Positions 1-7,814 of a stretch of DNA of 17,756 nt are shown piece by piece. The position numbers and the translations under genes are program-made. The number at the start of each line of letters is the position of its first letter. Position 1 is the stretch's first letter. The DNA comes from Chloroflexia bacterium (GTDB lineage Bacteria > Chloroflexota > Chloroflexia > Thermomicrobiales > UBA6265). Location of the stretch: contig JACCYX010000256.1 of the NCBI GenBank assembly GCA_013696265.1, positions 1-17,756 on the forward strand. Direction: 5' to 3'. The notes below the pieces were generated by a model. The model had not been told where the DNA came from, ran no database searches, and worked only from the letters and a program-made list of their open reading frames with translations.

Positions 1-35
1 CGCAACTGAAGTTGCGTGACCTGCCGGTCAGCACC

Positions 36-58
36 TGGCGCGATGCCGCGACGCCAGG
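36..58 (-). terminator. hairpin downstream of the betaine-type binding protein gene
   Basis: The arms CCTGGCG and CGCCAGG form a 7-bp stem a few bases past the TAG stop of the minus-strand binding-protein gene. No T-run follows, so this is only a possible terminator or RNA-stabilising hairpin. A second small dyad, CGCAACT-GA-AGTTGCG, lies at 1-16 on the window edge. If another gene of the operon follows to the left, the hairpin would be internal to the operon. Confidence 0.3.
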
Positions 59-61
59 GCG

Positions 62-1045
62 CTAGCCGCCGATGAAGCCATTGTCCGTCAGGTACGACGC
101 GGCGACATCGGCCGGGTCTTCCCGGGCATCGCCGTCGACCCGCCAGTTGAGGTCGGAGAGGATTTCGTCGGTAAGGGACGTGGTGACATCGTTAAACCGG
201 ACCTCGACATCGGGGTAGGCGTCCAGCACTTCCTGGCGGACGACCGGGGCGATGTTGTACGGCGGCCAGAGCGAAAGATCGTCCTCCAGCACGACGAGGT
301 CGAAGCCGGCAATCTGACCATCAGTCCCGAACGCCAGCACCACCTGTGCCTGGTCGTCCTGGAGCGCCTGGTACTTAAGCCCAGGCGCTACCGGCAGCAC
401 TTCGATGTCCGCGAATCCCGCTCCGTAGACGCGCTGGAGGCCGAGCAGGCCATCCTCGCGCTCCGGAAAATCGGCGGGCGCCGAGACGATCAGGTCACCG
501 GCCATTTCCGCGAGCTGCGAGATGGTGGTGATCCCGTTCTCCTCGGAGAACGCGCGCTTGACCGCCAGGGCCTGCGTGTTGTTGGCGGGGGAACGCTCGA
601 GCCAGACGAGCCCGAACTGTTCGGCATAGGCGGCCTTCACCGCGTCGTAGACCGCCTGCGAGGCATCGCTCGTGGCGGGAGTTGCTTCGGTGCCGGCGAC
701 TGGTGTGGCTCCGCCACCGAGGACTTCTTCGACCGAGAGACCCAGCACCTCCGTCAGGCCGGTTCCGGTGTACTCCGGGTAAAGGTGAATATCGCCGGCT
801 TCGAGCGCCTGCTGGGCAATCTGAGTACCGCCCAGGTTGGTACTGTCCTCAGTGGCGATCCCCATGTCCTCGAGGATCTGGATGTACATGTTGCCAAGGA
901 TGAATTGCTCGGTGAAATCCTTGGACCCGACGATCACCGTCAGATTCTGGGCGACGATGGAACCCGGCTGGATCGATGCCAGCAAGGCGCCACCGGCAAA
1001 GGGAACCGCGATCGAACGCTTGACTACCGTACGTCGTGTGACCAT
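62..1045 (-). CDS. glycine betaine/choline-type ABC transporter substrate-binding protein (OpuAC/OsmF family)
   Basis: This is a periplasmic or extracellular solute receptor of 327 residues that delivers quaternary-ammonium osmolytes to an ABC importer. Family hallmarks are VGSKDFTEQFILGNM after the signal peptide, LYPEYTGTG near residue 90, and NNTQALAVKRAF in the second lobe. The N-terminus carries TRRTVVK (residues 3-9), a good match to a Tat twin-arginine motif, then a hydrophobic stretch and a possible cleavage after A32 (IVA-Q). There is no lipobox cysteine. An Ala/Thr/Pro-rich insert (about residues 108-128, around ATPVAGTEATPATS) interrupts the domain just after the YPEYTGT region. 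The ATG is supported by a GAGAGGG ribosome site 9-11 bases upstream. It lies 66 bp downstream of the permease gene, so the two are probably co-transcribed. The exact ligand cannot be read from the sequence. Confidence 0.88.
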   Translation of the reverse strand: MVTRRTVVKRSIAVPFAGGALLASIQPGSIVAQNLTVIVGSKDFTEQFILGNMYIQILEDMGIATEDSTNLGGTQIAQQALEAGDIHLYPEYTGTGLTEVLGLSVEEVLGGGATPVAGTEATPATSDASQAVYDAVKAAYAEQFGLVWLERSPANNTQALAVKRAFSEENGITTISQLAEMAGDLIVSAPADFPEREDGLLGLQRVYGAGFADIEVLPVAPGLKYQALQDDQAQVVLAFGTDGQIAGFDLVVLEDDLSLWPPYNIAPVVRQEVLDAYPDVEVRFNDVTTSLTDEILSDLNWRVDGDAREDPADVAASYLTDNGFIGG

Positions 1046-1111
1046 GTGAACAAGACCCTCTCGTTTCGTGACGCGTAACCGGGACAGTTCGTATGCGGCA
1101 TGATAACCGCG

Positions 1112-1753
1112 TTAGTGCGTTGCGGGAGTGCTGAGCCGCTCGACGCCGCCGAACAGCATCTCGACGAGCAGAACCAGCGCGACGATCGGCAGCCCTCCGG
1201 CGAGCAGGTAGGTGGTATCCAGCAACGAGATGCCAGTGAAGATGTACTGGCCAAGCGTCTGGACGCCGATCAGGGACGCGAGTGTGGCGCTGGCGACGAT
1301 TTCCACCGACGCCGAACGGATTCCCGCCAGCATGACGGGAAAGGCCAGCGGCAACTGCACGCGCCTGAATACCTGAGCCTGGCTCATCCCCAGCCCCTGG
1401 GCCGCTTCGATCACCGACGCGTCGACGTTTCGCATCCCCGCGAACGTGTTCAGCACGATCGGCGGCGCCGCCAGCAGCACGAGCGCCAGCAGCGCCGGCC
1501 GGTAACCGAAACCGAGCCAGGGCACGAACACGAAGACCAGTGCCAGTGACGGAATCACGCGCAGGGACGAGAGCGCCCCCACCGCCGACGATCCGACCCG
1601 GTCCATGCGCGAAAACAGCACCCCGAGGGGCACGTAGAGCAGCACCGCGATGACCAGGGCCGAGGCGCTGATGCGGATGTGCGAGAACAGGAGATCGTTG
1701 AATCGGTCCTGGTTGTCCCGGATGAATTCCCAGACCGATGTCACGAGTGTCAC
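1112..1753 (-). CDS. glycine betaine/choline-type ABC transporter permease (OpuCB/YehY-like)
   Basis: This is an inner-membrane permease of a quaternary-amine ABC importer. I chose the GTG at 1751-1753 because a purine-rich AAGGTGGGGG site precedes it and it gives 213 residues, the usual size for this family. The frame stays open upstream to 1903, but that extension is Arg-rich and unlike the family. The protein starts with VWEFIRDNQDRFNDLLFSHI, typical of these permeases, and has about five to six hydrophobic segments. The cytoplasmic EAA loop that docks on the ATPase is at residues 116-135 (EAAQGLGMSQAQVFRRVQLP). The binding-protein gene follows 66 bp downstream. No ATPase gene is visible in the window and it may lie past the left edge. 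Confidence 0.85.
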   Translation of the reverse strand: MTLVTSVWEFIRDNQDRFNDLLFSHIRISASALVIAVLLYVPLGVLFSRMDRVGSSAVGALSSLRVIPSLALVFVFVPWLGFGYRPALLALVLLAAPPIVLNTFAGMRNVDASVIEAAQGLGMSQAQVFRRVQLPLAFPVMLAGIRSASVEIVASATLASLIGVQTLGQYIFTGISLLDTTYLLAGGLPIVALVLLVEMLFGGVERLSTPATH

Positions 1754-2055
1754 GCGTTCCCCCACCTTACGCCGATCGTCCCGGCGCCAACCCGCCACTC
1801 CCAATGATATGGCCATTGACAAGCCCCGTCCGTCCGTCCGGCGCCCCAAAGAGTCATCAGGCCACCTCGGACCGTTTTTTCGACCTTCACGTTTCCGTGA
1901 CATTTTCGACGCGAATCGCGCTCATGATGCGGGTATTGTTCATTTCGTAACAAGGCAGGGAACGGCGGGCCGCCCAATCACGTTAGGGAAGTGGCGCGGC
2001 TGTCCGGTCGGGACGCGACAACGCGCAAGCAGGTATTTTCCAGGGGAGTTTACAC
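1754..2055. other. divergent intergenic region between the importer operon and the ABC/FtsX pair
   Basis: This stretch should contain the promoters of two divergent operons, but I see no convincing -35/-10 pair on either strand. A perfect TTGACA occurs at 1816-1821 (plus) without a -10 at the right distance. A small dyad TTGTT-N8-AACAA sits at 1936-1953 and might be an operator. GTCC is repeated in tandem near 1829. The only firm signal is the AGGGGAG ribosome site just before the ATG at 2056. Confidence 0.4.
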
Positions 2056-2862
2056 ATGGCATTTCGCAAGCGATCGAACGAGACATCGACCATCACCGAG
2101 ACGGACGGCATCATCCAGGCCCGCAACGTAGTCAAGATCTACGACACCGGCAACGCCAAGCTGCACGCGCTCAAGGGCATTGATTTCGCCGTCAAGCGCG
2201 GCGAAATGGTGGCCGTGATGGGCCCCTCCGGCTGTGGCAAGACAACCCTGCTCAACTGCCTTTCCGGGCTCGACGACATCAACGACGGCACGATCTGGAT
2301 CGAAGGCGAAGACCTGGCCACGATGGGCGACAAGAAGCGGACCAACTACCGCGCGCGCCGGATGGGTTTCATCTTCCAGGTCTACAACCTGCTGCCGGTG
2401 CTCAGCGCCGTCGAAAATGTCGAGTTGCCACTGCTGGTAGCGAACATTAAACCGTCCGAAGCCCGGGACCGCGCGCTTGCCGCGCTCGACACGGTTGGCC
2501 TCAAGGAATGGGCGCACCACCGGCCCGCCGAACTCTCCGGCGGTCAGCGGCAGCGGGTGACGATCGCCCGCTCGCTGGTGAACAACCCCGCCATCGTCTG
2601 GGCCGACGAGCCGACCGGGGCACTCGACTCGAAATCGGCGACCGACATCATGAATCTCCTCCGCGCCCTCAACGAGGAGCGCGGTCTCACGATCGTTCTC
2701 GTCACCCACGACGCCGGGGTCGGCGAACAGTGCCACCGGATCGTCCGCATGAAGGACGGCTCGATCGTTGGCGAGGATTTTCCTACCGGCACGCCCTCGG
2801 AAATCGCACACACCGCGCTGGGCGGACGAACCGAGCCCATTGCCACACCCGCCTTCGCCTGA
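2056..2862 (+). CDS. ABC transporter ATP-binding protein, MacB/LolD type
   Basis: This is a cytoplasmic ATPase of 268 residues that powers a partner FtsX-type permease. Every catalytic motif is present: Walker A GPSGCGKTT (56-64), Q-loop Q108 in FIFQVYNLLP, signature LSGGQRQRV (160-168), Walker B AIVWADEP (179-186), D-loop GALDS and H-loop H218 in LVTHD. The FQxxNLLP segment and ADEPTGALDS are typical of the MacB/LolD/FtsE group that exports or extracts lipoproteins, peptides or other envelope substrates rather than importing solutes. An AGGGGAG ribosome site about 8 bases upstream supports the ATG. The permease gene follows 68 bp downstream, so this is one operon. No HlyD/MacA-type adaptor is present, so the substrate is unknown. 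Confidence 0.93.
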   Translation: MAFRKRSNETSTITETDGIIQARNVVKIYDTGNAKLHALKGIDFAVKRGEMVAVMGPSGCGKTTLLNCLSGLDDINDGTIWIEGEDLATMGDKKRTNYRARRMGFIFQVYNLLPVLSAVENVELPLLVANIKPSEARDRALAALDTVGLKEWAHHRPAELSGGQRQRVTIARSLVNNPAIVWADEPTGALDSKSATDIMNLLRALNEERGLTIVLVTHDAGVGEQCHRIVRMKDGSIVGEDFPTGTPSEIAHTALGGRTEPIATPAFA

Positions 2863-2930
2863 TCCGTTCCCCCTGACATCACGGCCAGGCACCCGCCCAC
2901 GGCTCCTGGCCACCCGGAAGGCAATCACCC

Positions 2931-5900
2931 ATGGAAGAACTTTTCGGCGTCCCCATGCAATCGATCATGGTGGTGCTGCTCGTCATGCTGGGCATCTGTT
3001 TGCTCTCGATCGCGTTTATCGCCTGGCGTCGGCCGGTCATTTTCAAGATGGGCATGCGCAACATTCCGCGCCGCAAGGCCCAGACCTCGCTGATTATCAT
3101 TGGCCTGATGCTGGCCACGTTGATCATCTCGGCCGCCCTTGGCACGGGCGACACGCTTAACCACTCGGTCCGCAGCCAGGCGATCGACACGCTCGGCCCA
3201 GTTGACGAGTTCGTTGTGGTCGACGACAACCCGGACCAGGACGCAAGCCTGGCGATGGCGTTCGTTCGCCCGATGCCCGAAGACACGGTGCAGACCGTAC
3301 GAGCGTTGGTTGCCGGAAACGACGACGTCGATGGCGTGGCCGGTGTCCTCCTGAGCCGGGCGCCATTCATCAATGTGGGCGAGAACGACGCGAGCGGCGC
3401 CGAAACGCAAGAACAACTCTCGGAGATCGCTGTAGCCTCCGAACCAGTGGTCAACATCGCGGGCATCAACCAGGAGTCGATCGCGCAAATCGGCGGGGCG
3501 CAAACCACCGATGGCGAGGATATCAACGTCGACACCCTTGGCGCCGACGGCATTTACATCAACGAAGAATCGGCCGACAAGCTCAATGCCGAGGTCGGTC
3601 AAAATCTCGTTTTCTTCATCAGTAACGAACGCCATGTGGTTACGGTCCAGGGCATCCTGCCCGACTCGCTGATCAGTGGCTCGCTGCCAGATTTTTTCAG
3701 CGGCAGCGCGCCGCTCCCAGGTATGTTGATGAGCCTCAGCCAACTCCAGGCGATCAGTGGCCAGGGAGGACTCGTTTCGGGTATCGCGGTTTCGAATACG
3801 GGCGGCACGGAATCCGGTCTCGCGCGTTCGGATTCCGTCGTCCGGGCGCTCGAGGCCGAACTTGAGGGCCAGAATCTGGGCGTGGTGTCAATCAAGCAGG
3901 ACTACGTCGAAACGGCTGAACTGATCGGTAGCCTGTTCGTCACCTTCTTCATCGTGTTCGGCCTGTTTTCGATCGGCGTCGGCATCCTCCTGATCGTCCT
4001 GATTTTCACGATGCTGGCCGCAGAGCGCCGGTCGGAAATGGGGATGATCCGGGCGATCGGCGCCCAGCGCCGGCAACTCATCCAGCAGTTTCTATCTGAA
4101 GGGGCGGGTTACACCCTAATCTCGGGCATCGTCGGCACCGCGCTCGGCGTGGCGGCGGCGTTTTTGATCGCGAGGAGCTTCCAGAGCGCGTTTGGGGATG
4201 CGTTCAGCATTGCTCCGTACATCTCGCCACGCAGCATGGTCATCGCCTACTGTCTGGGCGTGGTGATCACCTTCCTCGCGGTCGCAATTTCGTCGTGGCG
4301 AGTCAGCCGCCTCAACGTTGTGGCGGCGGTGCGCGACATCCCGGATGCGTACGTTCCCCACCGGAATCGCCGCCAACTCGTGTGGTCGATCCTGATGATC
4401 GTCGTCGGCGGCGGCCTGATCCTGTTTGGACGCGGCTCCGAACTCCTGGCGCCATTCACCATCGGCATGACCCTGATCCCGTTCGGCATCGCCGGCGTCC
4501 TGACCTACTTCGGCGCGAAGCCTCGGCTCGTCCTGACCTCGGCCGGGATCCTGACGCTCGTGTTCTGGTTGCTGCCCGATGACCTGTTCCGGGACATCTT
4601 CGGGGACTACTCGGGCGCCATCGAGATGTTCTTCGTCTCGGGCATTTGCATCGTAGCGGCCTCCACGCTGGTCATCGTCCAGAACCTCGACACGATCCTG
4701 GCGGTAATCGAACACCTCGGCGGAAGGGTCAGGGGCATGCTGGCCCCAACCCGGCTCGCCGTTTCCTACCCCGGCGCGAACAAGGGCCGGACCGGGATGA
4801 CGATCGCGATGTTCAGCCTGATTGTCTTCTCGCTAGTGATGATCGCCGCCATCAACGCCAACTTCTCCGCCGCGTTCCTCAATGACAAGGCGTTCGCGGG
4901 TTGGGACGTGAGTGTCGATGCGTCCAAAGAGAACCCGATCGACGACCTGAACCGGGTGATGGCGGACACTGGGGTCGACTCCTCGCGGATCGCGGAGGTC
5001 GGCCGTGTCGACCTGCCGGGCGAGGGGAGTCTCTCCTTCCAGAACAAGGAGGGGGATTGGCTGCAATCCGATTTTGCGGTCGGCGACCAGGCTTTCTACG
5101 AGGGAGGCCAGTTGACCTTCCAGGCCCACGCCAACGGCTACGACAGCGACGAAGCCGTCATCGACGCGCTCCTGAACGAACCAGGTGTAGTGGTGGTTCC
5201 GGCCACGATGGCCGAGAACGCGCCGGCGGACTTCGAAGCATCGCGAGGGGTGACGGGCGTTCCGGAGAAGGGTTCGTTCGAGGCGCCGGCCATCGACCTT
5301 CGAACCGGCGACGGCCAGGTGCACCAGGCCCGCGTGATCGGTGTCCTCGACAACGACTATTCCTATTTCTTCGGGATCTATTCCGGCCAGCCGACGATGG
5401 AATCGTTGTTTCCCAACGTCGGTGCGCACGCCGTGCAGTACTACATCCACGGCGCGGAAGGCGCCGATCCCGAAGTCATTGCCAACGACATCGAAGTCAA
5501 CCTGCTGCCCTACGGCGTCGTCGGCACGGACCTCGCCCAACGATTGGAGGACGAACAATCGACCCAGCAATCGTTCATGTACGTGTTGCAGGGCTTCATG
5601 GGACTGGGCCTGATCGTCGGAATCGCGGCTGTGGGCGTCATCGCCTTCCGGGCCGTCGTGGAGCGGCGGCAACAGATCGGGATGATCCGCGCCCTCGGCT
5701 TCCAGCGCGGCATGGTGCAATCGGCGTTCGTCATCGAGTCGGGCATCGTCGTCATCCTGGGGGTCGTGGCGGGCACGGTCTTTGGCCTCCTGCTCTCGTA
5801 CCTCCTCATGACCAGCGACGAGTTCACCGAAGGGGCGCCGGACGCTGGCACGTTCATCATCCCGTGGCTCACGATCGTCGCCACGCTGGGGGCCTCGATC

Positions 5901-5981
5901 GTCGCGGCCTTGCTCATGGCCTGGCTACCGGCCCGGCAGGCGTCCAGAGTCCTGCCCGCCGAGGCACTGCGCTACGAGTGA
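2931..5981 (+). CDS. FtsX/MacB-type ABC transporter permease with two FtsX modules
   Basis: This is a 1016-residue integral membrane partner of the preceding ATPase. After a first helix (about 12-32), a module begins with GMRNIPRRKAQTSL and a helix (50-72). A large extracytoplasmic domain (about 73-330) follows, then three helices (about 331-460) that include AAERRSEMGMIRAIGAQR. A central hydrophobic block (483-600) leads to a second module starting RLAVSYPGANKGRTGM (helix 622-644), a second outer domain (645-880), and three last helices with VERRQQIGMIRALGFQRG, ending LPARQASRVLPAEALRYE. The repeated GMIRA(I/L)G loop, which contacts the ATPase, shows internal duplication, so one polypeptide may supply both halves of the transporter channel. 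A GGAAGG ribosome site at 2916-2921 supports the ATG. Known relatives move lipoproteins or peptides across or out of the envelope; this substrate is not predictable. Confidence 0.9.
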   Translation: MEELFGVPMQSIMVVLLVMLGICLLSIAFIAWRRPVIFKMGMRNIPRRKAQTSLIIIGLMLATLIISAALGTGDTLNHSVRSQAIDTLGPVDEFVVVDDNPDQDASLAMAFVRPMPEDTVQTVRALVAGNDDVDGVAGVLLSRAPFINVGENDASGAETQEQLSEIAVASEPVVNIAGINQESIAQIGGAQTTDGEDINVDTLGADGIYINEESADKLNAEVGQNLVFFISNERHVVTVQGILPDSLISGSLPDFFSGSAPLPGMLMSLSQLQAISGQGGLVSGIAVSNTGGTESGLARSDSVVRALEAELEGQNLGVVSIKQDYVETAELIGSLFVTFFIVFGLFSIGVGILLIVLIFTMLAAERRSEMGMIRAIGAQRRQLIQQFLSEGAGYTLISGIVGTALGVAAAFLIARSFQSAFGDAFSIAPYISPRSMVIAYCLGVVITFLAVAISSWRVSRLNVVAAVRDIPDAYVPHRNRRQLVWSILMIVVGGGLILFGRGSELLAPFTIGMTLIPFGIAGVLTYFGAKPRLVLTSAGILTLVFWLLPDDLFRDIFGDYSGAIEMFFVSGICIVAASTLVIVQNLDTILAVIEHLGGRVRGMLAPTRLAVSYPGANKGRTGMTIAMFSLIVFSLVMIAAINANFSAAFLNDKAFAGWDVSVDASKENPIDDLNRVMADTGVDSSRIAEVGRVDLPGEGSLSFQNKEGDWLQSDFAVGDQAFYEGGQLTFQAHANGYDSDEAVIDALLNEPGVVVVPATMAENAPADFEASRGVTGVPEKGSFEAPAIDLRTGDGQVHQARVIGVLDNDYSYFFGIYSGQPTMESLFPNVGAHAVQYYIHGAEGADPEVIANDIEVNLLPYGVVGTDLAQRLEDEQSTQQSFMYVLQGFMGLGLIVGIAAVGVIAFRAVVERRQQIGMIRALGFQRGMVQSAFVIESGIVVILGVVAGTVFGLLLSYLLMTSDEFTEGAPDAGTFIIPWLTIVATLGASIVAALLMAWLPARQASRVLPAEALRYE

Positions 5982-6010
5982 TCCAAATTCCGGGTGGCCC
6001 GCTGCACGGA

Positions 6011-6100
6011 TCGGGTAGGGGCGGACCTGGAGTACAGACCGTGAACAACGTCTGGACAACCCGGATCTCGTCGATCCTGTCGTCCGCCCGTATACGCCTC
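6011..6100. repeat. weak copy of the GTAGGGG-type intergenic inverted repeat
   Basis: The left arm GTAGGGGCGGACC (6015-6027) matches the left end of the copy at 16348 at 12 of 13 bases, and the match extends upstream through ATCGG. GTCCGCCC at 6082-6089 is the exact inverse of GGGCGGAC at 6019-6026, giving an 8-bp dyad with a 55-base loop. It begins about 30 bp past the stop of the FtsX-type permease gene and could act as a transcript end signal. No matching right-hand GTAGGGG arm is visible, so it is a truncated or diverged copy. Confidence 0.4.
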
Positions 6101-6158
6101 CCGTGTCGCCGCGCGCCCATAAGGCACATAGCTTGGTGGCGACCGGCCAGAGTTTTGC

Positions 6159-6164
6159 TAGTAT
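6159..6164 (+). promoter_or_regulatory. possible extended -10 promoter element for the pyruvate kinase gene
   Basis: TGCTAGTAT (6156-6164) resembles an extended -10 element (TGn plus TAGTAT), 68 bases before the pyruvate kinase ATG. The best upstream -35-like hexamer, TTGGTG at 6133-6138, is spaced 20 bases away, which is too far for a standard promoter. The call rests on sequence resemblance only. Confidence 0.3.
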
Positions 6165-6232
6165 GAACGCGGCCAGCGGCATGCGAGTCGTTGCGCAACG
6201 GACAACGACACGCAAAGGCGGCGAATACCCCT

Positions 6233-7687
6233 ATGGATCGACGCGTCAAGATCGTCGCGACCCTTGGACCCTCGAGCGGCAATTCCGTGGAGCGGCTGGT
6301 GGAGTTGCTCGGCGCCGGGGCCGATGTGGTCCGGATCAATGCCGCGCACGGCAGCCAGGCCGACCGCACCCAACTGATCGCCTACGTGCGCGAAGCTGCA
6401 ACCCGGCTGAGCCGCCGCGTGCCGATCCTGTTCGACCTGCAGGGCCTGAAGATCCGCACCGGTCCGGTCGAGAACAGCGGCGCGGACGTCCCCATCACCC
6501 GCGGCGGCACGGTGAGGCTCTACCCCACGCCGGTGCCTTCGACCCCGGCCCAGATCGGGATCAATTACCCGGACCTGCTGAAGGTCATCTCGCCTGAATC
6601 CCGGATCCTGATTTCCGACGGTCTGATCGAACTTCTGGTCGAGAAGGTGCACTCGGACCACGCCGAGGCTACGGTCGGCCGTGGGGGGCACCTGAAGGCG
6701 CGCCAGGGCGTTACCCTGCCAGGTGCGCCGATCACGGGAGGCGCGCTGACCGACGTGGACCGGGACGATGTCCGGTTCGCGGTCGGGCTCGGGGTCGATT
6801 ACCTCGGCCTCAGCTTCATCAATAATGCCAGCGATCTCCAGGTGGCGCGGGACGTGGCGCATGCGTGCGGCGGCGACACGCCGGGCATCGTCGCCAAGAT
6901 CGAGCGCGCCGAAGCCCTTTCCAACCTCCGCGAAATCGCTGGCGCCTCCGACGGGATCATGGTCGCGCGGGGCGACCTCGGCGTGCAATTGCCGCCGGAG
7001 CGGGTGCCGCGCGCCCAGAAGGAAATCATCCGGGTCGCGAACCAGATGGGCTTGCCCGTCATCACCGCGACCCAGATGCTGGAATCGATGATCACCCAGC
7101 CGGTCGCGACGCGCGCCGAAACGAGCGATGTCGCCAACGCGGTCTGGGACGGCACTGACGCGGTCATGCTCTCGGCCGAATCGGCGGTCGGCAAGTACCC
7201 GATCGAGGCGGTGCAGACGATGGACCGCATCATCCGGGAAGTCGAGAAGGGCGGGCCGATCCGGTCGCAGGCCGCCTCGGAGATTGCCCGGCACGATGGC
7301 GACGTCGACGATGTCGAGCGGTTCGCCGACGCCACGGCCCGCGCCGCCTTCCAGCTTGGCGAAAACTCGCCCGCGGAGCACGTCGTGGTCTTCACCAAGA
7401 CCGGTGGCGCGGTGCGCCGGATCGCCAAGTACCGACCGGCCCCGCCGATGATCGCCGTGGCCGATAACGAACTCGTCGCCCGCCGGCTCAACCTGGTCTG
7501 GGGCGTCAAGAGTGTGGTGGTGCCGGTGGAACCCAACGCCGACACCGTCTTCCGCAAGGCGGGCAACGTCATCATCGAGGCCGGCCTCGCGCCGAAAGAC
7601 GAGTACGTCCTCATCGTCGGCTCGTTGCCGATGACGGACAGCGCCGGTCAAACCAACCTCGTCCACTTCCGCAAACTCGGTTCCTGA
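6233..7687 (+). CDS. pyk: pyruvate kinase, with altered cation-site motifs
   Basis: This cytoplasmic glycolytic enzyme converts phosphoenolpyruvate and ADP to pyruvate and ATP. It has 484 residues from the ATG at 6233, with AAAGGCGG at 6214-6221 upstream. An in-frame TTG at 6191 would add 14 residues with no family resemblance. Conserved elements are RRVKIVATLGPSS at the start, IVAKIERAEAL (catalytic Lys), GIMVARGDLGV, TATQMLESM, TRAETSDVANAVWDGTDAVML and a complete C-terminal domain. Two departures stand out. The usual NFSHG motif is NAAHG (36-40), replacing the Ser that helps bind potassium. The following motif reads FDLQGLKIRTG (67-77), where E. coli has DTKGPEIRT; DLQG also occurs in actinobacterial enzymes, but the Leu in place of Pro is unusual. 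R34, N36, D68 and R75 are kept, so catalysis is likely retained. It is probably monocistronic. Confidence 0.93.
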   Translation: MDRRVKIVATLGPSSGNSVERLVELLGAGADVVRINAAHGSQADRTQLIAYVREAATRLSRRVPILFDLQGLKIRTGPVENSGADVPITRGGTVRLYPTPVPSTPAQIGINYPDLLKVISPESRILISDGLIELLVEKVHSDHAEATVGRGGHLKARQGVTLPGAPITGGALTDVDRDDVRFAVGLGVDYLGLSFINNASDLQVARDVAHACGGDTPGIVAKIERAEALSNLREIAGASDGIMVARGDLGVQLPPERVPRAQKEIIRVANQMGLPVITATQMLESMITQPVATRAETSDVANAVWDGTDAVMLSAESAVGKYPIEAVQTMDRIIREVEKGGPIRSQAASEIARHDGDVDDVERFADATARAAFQLGENSPAEHVVVFTKTGGAVRRIAKYRPAPPMIAVADNELVARRLNLVWGVKSVVVPVEPNADTVFRKAGNVIIEAGLAPKDEYVLIVGSLPMTDSAGQTNLVHFRKLGS

Positions 7688-7693
7688 CCGCCT

Positions 7694-7728
7694 CCATGCC
7701 GCGTCCCCGCATGACCGCGCGGCAATGG
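7694..7728 (+). terminator. hairpin after the pyruvate kinase gene
   Basis: CCATGCCGCG (7694-7703) pairs with CGCGGCA-A-TGG (7718-7728), giving a 10-bp GC-rich stem with one bulged A, starting seven bases past the TGA stop. The following bases (TCATGTTCG) hold only scattered T, so it is a plausible but not classical intrinsic terminator. Confidence 0.4.
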
Positions 7729-7744
7729 TCATGTTCGTATCGCG

Positions 7745-7750
7745 TACAAT
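7745..7750 (+). promoter_or_regulatory. possible -10 element upstream of the broken LuxR-type regulator
   Basis: TACAAT matches the -10 consensus at five of six positions and lies 65 bases before the regulator ATG. No recognisable -35 lies 16-18 bases upstream, so support is weak. The same hexamer occurs at 15872 before another plus-strand gene. Confidence 0.22.
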
Positions 7751-7814
7751 GCCAATCACCAGTGTGTCCAGGCGGTTGACGCGCAATCGTGCCAAATGAG
7801 GGGGGTCATCGTCG

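Noticed and set aside
1816..1821. Perfect TTGACA as a -35 box for the ABC/FtsX operon
   Set aside because: The expected -10 window 16-18 bases downstream is pure GC (CCGTCCGG type), so it is probably a chance match.
1754..1903. N-terminal extension of the betaine-type permease by 50 residues
   Set aside because: The extension is Arg/Gly-rich and unlike the family, whereas GTG 1753 has a ribosome site and gives the usual length.
4901..6166. Second plus-strand frame (421 codons) overlapping the end of the FtsX-type permease
   Set aside because: It is Arg/Gly-rich out-of-frame translation of the permease with no ribosome site.
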